Shown here: piece by piece, positions 51,615-61,707 of the stretch
How the letters are laid out: the number at the start of each line of letters is the position of its first letter
How positions within the stretch are numbered: the stretch's first letter is position 1
Source of the DNA: Hirundichthys speculiger
Taxonomy: Eukaryota; Chordata; Actinopteri; Beloniformes; Exocoetidae
DNA length: 64,000 nucleotides
Reading direction: 5' to 3'
NCBI GenBank assembly: GCA_018398805.1
Contig: JAGFBZ010000261.1
Coordinates: 2,108,001-2,172,000, forward strand
The notes under the pieces: model-generated
What the model saw: only the letters and a program-made list of their open reading frames with translations
What the model was told of the DNA's origin: nothing
Databases searched by the model: none
Made by a program: the position numbers and the translations under genes

Positions 51615-53870
51615 ATAATAATAATAATAGATAGATAGATAAACTTTATTACAGACTCAAGGTCCAAAAAGCACACATAAAAACATAAAAACACACCAAC
51701 ATTAATTTAAAAGGACAACTGTACCAGTGTCTCCAGAGCTCAGACTGGTAGCGTATAGCACTAAACATAATATTTGATAGCAGCAAGAGGATTTCATTCT
51801 TAGAATCATTTAGTCTGCCAATAAATGTATACATAAGACCTCTCAGGGCAGACTGTAAAGAGTTCACTCACGCTGCCACAAACATTTCACTGGCACTAGT
51901 CCATCACGGTCTTTTTAAAAGTGTCCTTAGGGCATCATTATATGCCACTTGCAGGCTCTGAAGGATTGTTTTTTTTTATAACAAGACCAAAGATGAGCGG
52001 TGTACAAGGGTTTACAATAGGCTGTGAATAAACTCACCTTCACAGAATCACAACATGAACCGAATTTCCGTAATAAAATATTTGCTTGCACATACAGCAT
52101 GCGACGCTGTCGGTAAATGTCATCATCTGTGAGCTGATCAGTAATCCAATGGCCAAGATATTTAACCTTACTGGAGACACGTAGAACATCACCTGCCAAA
52201 CTAAAGTCAGGAAAGGTTATACATTTGTCTTCCTTCGTTCTACAGATCATTAAGACACTTTTTGTAGCATTATATTTAAAGTCATGTTGAACCCCATAAA
52301 CAGAGCAAATATTAAGAAGATGCTGGAGACCTGCTGAACTCGGACTAAAGACCACCAAATCATCAGCGTTCATTAGCTGGTTCACCACAGCACTGCCCAC
52401 CATACAACCAGTTCTACACATATTCAACTTTTTTGACAGATCATTCATATAAAAATTAAACAGAACTGGGGATAAAATGCTCCCTTGTCTGACACCATTA
52501 CACACATGAAAGGGTGCTTAGGCACACCTGCTTGATCCAATTTATGAAATAATTTATTATGATTTATTCAATCAAAGGCCTTAGAGGCATCTAAAACACA
52601 AGTAAAAACAGATGAGTTTTTTCTTTTGTAATTATTTATGATTTCCTTTAGAGCGTATATACACATATCAGTGCCTAATTTAGGTTTGAATCCAAACTGA
52701 TTATTGGAAGAATCAACAAGATGATTAATCCTGCCCAGAATAATTTTTCCAAAGACTTTTGAAATTGTACTAGCAAGGGCTATAGGTCGATAATTATCTG
52801 AACTGCCAGCTTTTCCTACTTTGTCCTTAATCACAGGAACTAAAACAACAGACATCATAGACTCTGGGAGAAAACCATGTACAAGAAAAGCTGTAAAACA
52901 AAGAGCCAGAAGAGGTGATAAGATCAGATCCTTGCCAGTTGTTTTGTTTATGGACAGATTTTTAATAGCCAAGTACACCTCGTGTAATTTAATTGTATCA
53001 ACACCATCTACGTTGTCTACTGTGAATGGTTCACTATGGACGCTGTTGAATATTTTACCATAGTGTTGTTGCCAAAACTCTGAAATCTTATTTGGACCAG
53101 AGACTCAATCCACTGTGTACGGCAGAGAAGGTTTGCAACTGTTAGCATATTTCACCTCTTTCCAAAACTCTTTTGTATTGTTGCAAAGAAGCTTATTGGC
53201 CATAGAGTCAGCCCTCATGGGTTCTTCATTCTTATTAATAAAACGTATTGCATACTTATATCTTGCATTTACAAGTCTCTTATATTCAAAAACAGGCCCC
53301 TGCCTGGGTTTTCCTGCCCTAGTCCAAGATTTTGCAGCTTCACAAGCTTCAGCTTGAAGTTCAGCCACACAGCTGTTCCAGCCAGGCCTAATTTTCCTTC
53401 TCGTATTATTTCAATTATAAGGTTTACTTGCTACTAATAATGCTCCAACTATATTACTGTAGAGGGAGGAAATAGCTATTCTATGTAATGTATTAGGGCA
53501 GTTACCATCCCTACAGGCAACAGCATCCTTGGGCAGCTCAATGGCACCCAAAACTGATGAGCTGTATGAGCACAATAAGAAGCAATATTATCCTCTGAAA
53601 GAGTGGATCAATTCAAGGACTCATTATTTGAGTTACTTGTATATTTTGTAAACACAGGCATACAGTCTAACTTAATAATCATCTCAAAGGGAATGTGGTC
53701 AGAGGATGTAACTCCATAAAGAACTTCCATGTGCCCAATAGAAGTGTGAGCATCAGCAGTCGACATGCAGTGATCTAACCATGATGTGGTGTGCCAAGCG
53801 TCACTTATGTATGTATAACTATCTATTGGCAAAAGCTCTCTGCTATACAATATTAAACTATTATCTTATA
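51615..53870 (-). mobile_element. Defective non-LTR retrotransposon (LINE)
   Basis: Minus-strand frames give, in order: the end of an APE-type endonuclease (DHCMSTADAHTS...SSDHIPFEM, 53850-53608), a linker (53368-53105), and reverse transcriptase pieces at 52978-52568 (RPIALASTISKVFGKII, LDASKAFD) and 52505-51927 (GVRQGSILSPVLFNFYMNDL, NADDLVVFSPSSAGLQ, KVKYLGHWI). A C-terminal part follows at 51867-51649. The 3' end is a (TATC)n(TTA)n tail at about 51615-51640. The 5' end is truncated. RT sequence between LDASKAFD and GVRQG is largely missing, and the catalytic box reads NADD, not the usual (Y/F)ADD. The copy is dead. The clade (Rex1/CR1-like or related) is uncertain. Confidence 0.88.
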
Positions 53871-55519
53871 ATAGTAATAATAATGATAATAATAACAATA
53901 ACAACAACAACAACGCTTATGGTCACTATCCATTGTGAAGCCTGTCCTATTAGTTTTGTAGCATCACCAAATGTGAGGAGAGTGTAGTCCTAGACACCCC
54001 AGAGTTCATCTTGTTACTGTCAGCAGCTACATCATCAGTACACACCAGTAAACCCTGTGTATTTACACTCATGAAGATGTCTCTAGATTGTAGATTTTAA
54101 CAATGATACGCCTACCTTCCCCTGAGAATTCAAGACTTCTGTTGATGTTGTGAAGGGGATTTTCTTCACAAAGGAAATGAATCCATGTCAATGCATTTTC
54201 ATTGTCTTTTGTGGTCTTCTAGGCCTTTTGATGTTGTCAGGTTCACCGGTGCTTTTTTCTTTTTAAGAAGGTACCAATCTGTTGATATGACCACAGCCAA
54301 ACCTGTTTTTTTTTTTTCTATCTAACAATGGCCTCCTTCTCTTACACTGAGATCTTCTTGGAGTTCATATTCGTTGCTTCAGCCAAACAGCTGCCAACTT
54401 CCAACTCAACACCTGATATTAACTCCAGAGCATTTATTTACTTCATTTGTCTTGAAGTAACGAGCGAATGGACCGCAGCTGTCCAAGCAACTTCTTTTTA
54501 GTCATTTGATCAAATAGTTTTTTGGCCTTGAACATGGAGGTTTTTTTTTTTTCTTTTTAATGGTTGTAAATCCGAAAAGATAATTGCCATATCTCTGTGA
54601 AACCTCTTAATTTAAAGTTGCAAGTCTATACTTTGGTCACATCTCGATTGTTTTATTTCAAAAACAATTGTGGTGGTGTAAAATGCAAACTAATAGCAAC
54701 ACTCTCATTGTCTGAATACTCCTGGAACTAACTAAATATCTTAACCATTAGACCTTATTCTTTAAAAAAAGGAAAGAAAAATTAAAACCCCCCCCTCTGA
54801 GATATTGAAAAACAAAATAATTAGCTTTGAAAGGAAAATGTTTCTATTTGTACCACTTAGCTTTCTTGTCAACAGAAATGTATAAAAATGAAAAACACTG
54901 CTTAACCATTATGTCCACAGTATTAGGGGCTTCAAGTTTTAGCGTCACCTTGTGACTCATTTATTGGACCATGGCTGGAATAAAGAACATACTGTTATCT
55001 ATCAAAGCTTCATGGTCTCATATACAGCATATTTCACATTTATGCTCATTCCTTAGCACTGAAAAACAAACAACTTATGCACATGCACACATACACACAC
55101 ACACACACGCTCACGTAATATTTACGTAATACGTTTTTGTATATGTACATATGTATGCAAGCATACATACATAAAAACCGAAAATGGGAGAACACTGCAT
55201 GTGAATATAATCGAATAAATAAAAACAGAGAAGAACTGGTTTAGAACATTGTAAAGATAAAACTGTTAGGCAATAAACTAAATAACAGCGTCGTCTTTTA
55301 TTTTGGTGGGTGACGCTGATCACGTGACCATGCATGGTGCTCATGTGACTCACCAACCAAGAGCTTCTGTTTCGCGTTTCAACATCTATGAACAAAATAG
55401 AGTGTTTCCGCTTTTACTTCTCTGTTAGTTTCTGTTTGAACAAATCCTTTTCAACACTTGGCTCCTCTTTCGTGATATAATTTTGTACGGGAGTGAAGAA
55501 TAAACCTTTAGAGGGAAGA
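53871..55519. other. Intergenic region upstream of NEU1
   Basis: The left edge is a run of ATA/AAC trinucleotides (53868-53914) next to the truncated LINE end. A (CA)n run lies at 55090-55107. No coding exon is recognised. The last 250 bases are the likely NEU1 promoter. Confidence 0.5.
55320..55328 (+). promoter_or_regulatory. CLEAR-type E-box upstream of NEU1
   Basis: TCACGTGAC matches the core of the CLEAR element GTCACGTGAC, bound by TFEB/TFE3 at lysosomal genes. It lies about 200 bases before the NEU1 start codon. A second, weaker E-box, TCATGTGA, follows at 55341-55348. NEU1 belongs to the known human CLEAR network. Confidence 0.65.
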
Positions 55520-55525
55520 TTTAAC

Positions 55526-56804
55526 ATGGAAACTGGAAGTCGGATGATTGGACTGTCCTTACTGCTCAGCGCGGTACTGTCACCCTCTGTCTGTATCAGC
55601 AGCTCTGCACAGGTACGGAAGAGCGTTATACCTCTAAATATAGTGTTATAAACATCAGATTACGCGTTGGGAACGAATGAAGTCGAGCATGTTTATGAAT
55701 TTGAAACGACATGGCTTGATTTCAAGAACATTTGGAAGATCTTAATGTAACGCTGACTAGCTCACCTGACTACACCTGGCGTTTTTATGACCTTAAAACA
55801 TTGGAGACTTAAAACAAACTTCGAATTTTAGAGTCAAATTAAGACATGAGACTAAGTGCACCAAATTTGTTTTGGCAAAATATTTGGGGCTGGAGCCCCA
55901 GATATGCGCGTGTGACATCCCCAAAGCCAGACCGGAACATGCCTGGTTTCTATTGAATCATTGAGATATTAGTGTTGCTCTAACTGGTTATGCTTCCAGC
56001 CTCAACTGGTTTTCTTTTCAGATGATAAAAATTTCTTTTCCTTTTGTCAATTTTATCTTATCACCACCCCCTCTCTTTATTATCTGTCCTTTGTGTTCCA
56101 GATTGATCCTCTGGTGTATGAGGAGCAGCTGCTGTGGGTGAGTGGAATCCAGGGACATGTGAACACTTACAGGATCCCACTGCTCACCTTCACTCCTAAA
56201 GGAAACCTTCTGGCTTTTGCTGAGGGGAGGAAGTCATCATCAGGAGACAGTGGAGCAAAGTTTATAGCAATGCGGCGGTCCACCGACAAAGGCAAGACCA
56301 CCCTGAGACAGATGAAAACACACAGGCTGTACATATGCATGAGAATAAAATTATCTTGTGGCTTATTGTCAGATCTTGTACAACATTCAGTTAAGAGTTT
56401 TCAATCAATGTATTATCTAAATCTAAATAATGTATATTTTGGACTTGTGGGAAGAAGTCAGAGTACCTGAGGAACACCTTCGCAGGCATTGAGACAATAC
56501 ACAAACTTCATACAGAAAAAAAAGAGAAGAAAAATTCCAAGAGCTAAAAATAACACGCAGGGATTCAAATACAGTCATGTTAATACCCCCCTTTTAATGC
56601 TATGTTTTTTGTGTTATAGCAAAATAAAAATCTCTTAATCTTAGTGGGTTATAGCATTAGGCAAATACAGCCTCAGATGAACAACAACATATAACTTTTT
56701 TTCACTGCACCACGGTAAAAAAAAAAAAAAGTTGTTCGTCATAGGTTGTATTTGCCTAGTGCTAAGACCCAGAACAATAGGAGAATTTATATCCTGTTTT
56801 TACT

Positions 56805-56835
<31 letters not shown>

Positions 56836-59800
56836 CAGCTAAAAGGTACTAACATTTAAAAGACTATATGTCTCACATTTATAGGTTGTTCAGATAAAAT
56901 GACTGTTGACTGTATAAACAGGATTGAACACTGGTAAAAAGTGAAAGAATGTGAAGCATGGAGTTTCTTCTGCTTCGTGACTCATTCGAATTCTATCAGG
57001 GTGATCTGCTTTCTTATTGGTCAACTGATGTTTTGTCACAGGTTTTGAAGCACTACTTTTCTGTGACCAATTATCTAAGGATCTTTGCATAACCTGGACT
57101 ACAGACTTTGGATAAATCATGCAGCTCCTGAAAAAAAAAAAAAATCAATAGACATTAAAACCTGAGGTCACTTCAAATGAACATCAAGAAATGTTCCATT
57201 TTCCATGCAGCTCATATCCATCTCCTTCTTTGTCTCTCTCAAGGAAACACCTGGTCCCCAACCAGCTTCATAGTGGATGATGGGCTTCAACCTGACGGCC
57301 TGAATCTGGGCTCTGTGGTGGTGGACAAGGTAGAGCGCTTGGTGATTCTGATCTACAGTGTGTGCTATCACTTTTACCACTGCAGCCCATCCAGCACCAT
57401 GATGGTGGAAAGCAGGGATGATGGCCTCAGCTGGAGCTCACCCAGAAACCTCTCTATCGAGCTCAAAATGAAGGCCTTCGCTCCCGGTCCAGGCTTCGGC
57501 ATCCAGGTAGAAAAGTGATTTTATCGCTTACCTGCCACTCACCATACTTGAATTTCACTCGCTGTAAAATGACTTGCTGTAAATTGAATAATACAAATGA
57601 CCTTTGTGCTGCAGTGTACCTGTGTCAGTCCTAAGAAACTCCCGGGTTAGTCAGTCACATCATTTGCAACTTGCTTACAGGTGTTGAACTGATATTTTAA
57701 AGGGCAATTTCTGTGTAGTTTGATGGTAGCACTGCTCCTTATTGACACCTTATGATTAACCCCTTACTACCGTGGTCCTGGAAGTCTCTTATCTCGATCT
57801 AATGAGCAGAAGACTTTTTAAACCTTTTTAAACAATTCTGTGTCTTTTACCTCACAAGAAAAAAATAGATGCAATTTGTTCTTTGGATGCATTTAAAGGG
57901 ATAGACCAACATTTTGGGAATTTGCCATCAATCCCAAATGGTAAGAGGGTACAGTCTATGCTGTTCTCTCTCTTGTGTCTTTAATAAACTATCTTGATAT
58001 GAAACACCTTAGAATTAAAAGAGTGCATACTTTAGACCAACACAGCTAAAATAAATATCAAACTCTTTTGCTGTAATTTGTAATGACTGTAAATGTAAGT
58101 CATCGAGTCTCATTAACAAAATGTAAGTTTCCAGCAGCTGATTTAATAAGTTTTGCTTCACTAAAACCTGATTAAGCTGATTCACTGGTAGTTAATAGGT
58201 CTAAATTTAGCACGCAAAAGCATTGTCTGACATTGTCTGTGCCTGGTTAGATAAAGAACATGTGCTCTTTGAGTACATCTTTTTTCCTGGTCAGAAGGGG
58301 AGCAGACTGTCTGAGGTCGGCTGTATCAGCAGCAATGTGTCCTTATCCAGAGAGCACAGGGAGAGCTGTAAATGGCCTTTCTTTGTTTGAATGAGTAGGA
58401 GCTTCTGTTGACAAATACCTCATCAATTCCTTTTAACTGGTACCATTGGCTGATAAAAGCAGACCTTAACTTGTGTAATAAACCTCTCTGTCTTCCTCTG
58501 CTCTACTCCAGATTATTTTTATGAATTGGGGCATTATGCATTCACGATCCATTTCTGGATCACAGTCTGGAAGAGGGACAAGACGAAATGGCATAAAACA
58601 GAGAAATGAAAAGATCCTCATGATTTATTGCTGAACTGATTGTGTGAACAGGAATAACAACAAGAAGGTCTCGTTGGGGATGTTAGTTGCCGGGTATTTT
58701 TCACTTCCCCTATTCTTTTCCTACGTAATAGAAAATCAACTTTGTGACAATCAAGAAGACAAACAACGAGACAAAGCATGAGAGAGTTGCATATAATACA
58801 AAACAATGAACACATTGACTCACTGATTTACCTTCCTGTGTAGAAGCATGTTTTCTGTTTTGTCATCTTGGCTCTTGATGCACATTTTGACTTGGAATAT
58901 ATTATATGTCGAATGTGCAGATTTCTCTCCATCCCTCAACTTTTTGTACTTTTTGGCACTACAGAAACAATTCGAGCCAGCAAAGGGGAGGCTGGTGGTA
59001 TGTGGTCACGGAAGTCGGGATGGTGATGGTGTTTTTTGCATCCTGAGTGATGACCATGGACGTAGCTGGCAGAATGGTGCGGCACTGGACAGCATCCCTT
59101 ACAACAAAAAGAAGAATGCTAACGATTTCAACCCTGACGAGTGTCAGGTATGTTCGCTGCTGTTTGATGGTCTGTCACACCACAGAGGGATTTGAGTGAG
59201 CTCTGTCAGATATTACAGGCTAAAAGGAAGACTTAACTAATCTTTATAATGCTTGAGAACTTCTGTAGGTTTTAAGTATTAGAATAGAACTTATAGTTTA
59301 TTTGTCAGAATGTAATGTCATGACTTTAACAAAGCTTTACAATCTCGACAGAGTTGCTTGATTACGTGCTCATCAGTGATTTGCAGTATTATAAGAGAAA
59401 AGTCAAAATTAGTCACAGAAGAAACAAAACAATGGACATTTTTTAATGGTTCCATGTTTTTAACAGGCAGTGCCTCATATTCAAACAAATTTTTCAAATG
59501 GGTCCAGAGGAGTACCCCTTACTCTTTCCTTGAAATGATTAGAGACAGAACTAGAGCGCTCAGAGAGCACAGACCTCCGCCAAGCACAACCGTTCTCCCA
59601 TATAGCGATTTATAGATTGGGATAAAATCCGCGTTCTGGATCAGTGAAATTTGATAGAGGTTCCCATTGTCAATCCCTGAGTCAAATTTCATGAGTTTTG
59701 GGCAATAATTAACGGAGATATTGAGAAAACAAATTTTCGGCCCCATTGACCGCAATGTTGTGATCCAGAATCCAGGATTTCTTCCGGATCACACCCAAAA

Positions 59801-61707
59801 TGAAATCGGTTCTTCCTTTTCACATTTCTGACAACTCCTGAAAATTTCATCAAAATCCTTCCATAACTTTTTGAGTTATCTTGTACACACACAGACAGAC
59901 AGACAGATAAACGCCAGCAAAAACATTACCTCCTTGGCGGAGGTAACCAGTACCGTGGGAAGTAGGGGTGCTGGGGGTGCTGCAGTCCCTCCTGTTGGTG
60001 GGGCTGCAGCACCTCAAAAATGTAAAAACAAAAAAACATTGGAAACAAAGATGAAAAATGTGGTTTAAAAAAAAAATTAAATTTAAATTTACTATAAATT
60101 CTAGTGGTCTGGTTTAATGTTTGCTACCGCAGTGGTTCTCAAACTTTTAATGCTGCGTACCACCTGAGAAACTATTGAGCTCTCCAAGTACCACCATAAT
60201 GACCAATTTTAAAATATAGCCATATATGCCTTCTCATTTAGCTTTAAACACACAGGAGAGATGTTTATTCCTTATTGTGGTTATTTATTGTTACCTGAAT
60301 TTCATTTGAAACGTTGTATTTATAATGCATTGTCATGCATTGACAAGTCATGACGTTCCCCCCGTGTACCACCAGAGAGGGCTTGCGTACCACCAGTGGT
60401 ACGCGTACCACAGTTTGCGCACCACTGTACTACAGTATTATTCAGTGGCGGGTCGTGCATTTGGTACCTGGGCCTTCAGTGCGAGTTTAGCTACTTAATC
60501 ATACAAGCCACCAATACAAAAAACGCAATATTTACAAAAGGAGGGCGCTGTGTAATTTAGAGATTACACATCACTGTATTCCTTGCATACGTTTTTATTT
60601 GCTTGAGGTCAGCAGTTGCGGTTGATATGGGAATAATCACAGCCAGACACGCCAGTCTGTACAGCTGTGGCATGCTCTAATTTAGATGTTTGCTGTGTAG
60701 GAAACTAGGAGATCTTTGGGACATTTCCCTTCAAAGTCCATCAAGACCGACATCACAGTCACTTTTACAGCTTCTACCAAGTCTTCTCATTTTAGCAGTC
60801 TTCTCATTTAACCCAGATTCTTGAAAGGACAGTTAATAACTCTTAAGGCAGTCGGACGAACAGACGCATAAATCTAAAAGAATCCATGTGCTGTATTGAA
60901 AATAATGCAGCTGTTTTTTTTTTTTTTTTTTGAAAAAAAAAAAAGGTTTTCATCAGTAGTGTCCTCTGCTGTGTTACCATCATGTCAAAACTATCTAAAT
61001 TCCTTTAAGTGCCTGATTAATACCACATCATCTGTCTGACGCCTGTTATTTTGCAGCCAGTTGAGATGCCAGATGGCAGCATAGTGATCAACGTGCGGAA
61101 CCAAAACAACTATCACTGCCGGTGTCGCGTTGTGGTGCGCAGCCATGACGGGGGGAAGTCTATCCCCATGGACGAACTGTACTTTGACACTACAGTGGTG
61201 GACCCAGCTGTAGCAGCTGGAGTGCTGCAAAAAGATGGAGTGCTGTACTTTACCAACCCCTCCAATGACCAACACAGTAAGAAGTGCTAACACTTTCCCT
61301 TCTAAACTTTGTCAAAAAGGAGCAGTTTTGAAACTTTTCTGCAAATCAGATTTGTAAACTTTATCAGAGAGTTGCAACATCCACAGTAACTGGAAAAGGC
61401 AGCAGATTTTAATTTGACTGAAAATCTGTCACTCTTTGTCAAATACATGAGTGAATGAGCAAATGAATTTGCTTTATCACCCTCAGGAGTGAATCTAACA
61501 TTAAGATGGTCGCTGAAAGGTGGCTTACCTTGGGAAGATAAAACTGTCCAGATATGGCCAGGACCGAGTGGCTACTCCTGCATGACGTCGCTGGACAGTG
61601 ATTCCGTAGAAGACAAGAAATACATCTTTGTCATCTATGAGAAGGGCCGCATGAATTATGATGAGACCATCTCATTTGCAAAGATCCACCTGTATGGTGG
61701 CCAGTAG
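55526..61707 (+). CDS. neu1: Lysosomal sialidase NEU1
   Basis: NEU1 removes terminal sialic acid from glycoproteins and glycolipids in the lysosome, in a complex with cathepsin A and beta-galactosidase. Exons: 55526-55612, 56102-56291, 57244-57506, 58965-59147, 61057-61276 and 61487-61707, continuous in phase, 387 residues (human 415). Residues about 7-29 form a signal peptide ([20 protein letters not shown]). The RIP motif lies at about 53-55 (TYRIPLL). Asp boxes S-x-D-x-G-x-x-W are at about 89-96 (STDKGNTW), 149-156 (SRDDGLSW) and 208-215 (SDDHGRSW). [18 protein letters not shown] and [10 protein letters not shown] segments match human. Intron 2 uses a GC donor. The protein ends LYGGQ where human ends YGTL. 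Intron 4 is stacked with repeats. No frame breaks. Confidence 0.96.
56653..56763. repeat. Imperfect inverted repeat in NEU1 intron 2
   Basis: Arms of about 35 bases (56653-56688 and 56731-56763) share AGCAxTAGGCAAATACA; a poly(A) run lies between them. It looks like a small MITE or a folded remnant. Confidence 0.65.
57507..58964. other. NEU1 intron 3, nothing recognised
   Basis: This 1.46 kb intron shows no exon and no clear transposon. Confidence 0.5.
59547..59946 (+). repeat. Dispersed repeat, copy 2
   Basis: Same unit and orientation as 19340-19760. It runs from CAGACCTCCGCCAAGCACAA to CTCCTTGGCGGAGGTAA and is slightly shorter through internal deletions. It lies in NEU1 intron 4. Confidence 0.75.
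60130..60427. mobile_element. hAT-type MITE
   Basis: It starts CAGTGGTTCTCAAACTTTT, a hallmark hAT terminus, and ends with the inverse (right end inverted: CAGTGGTGCGCAAACTGTGG). The 8-base flanks TGCTACCG and TACTACAG agree at 6 of 8 positions, as expected for an aged hAT target-site duplication. The body has no coding frame and is rich in GTACCACC motifs. Confidence 0.75.
60443..60720 (+). repeat. Repeat fragment with CAGTGGCGGG end
   Basis: It begins CAGTGGCGGGTCGTGCATTT, a second hAT-like terminus, right after the MITE. The part 60571-60712 matches the reverse complement of 20084-20246 inside the composite element of SKIV2L intron 22 (shared stretch GGGAATAATCACAGCCAGAC). Confidence 0.6.
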
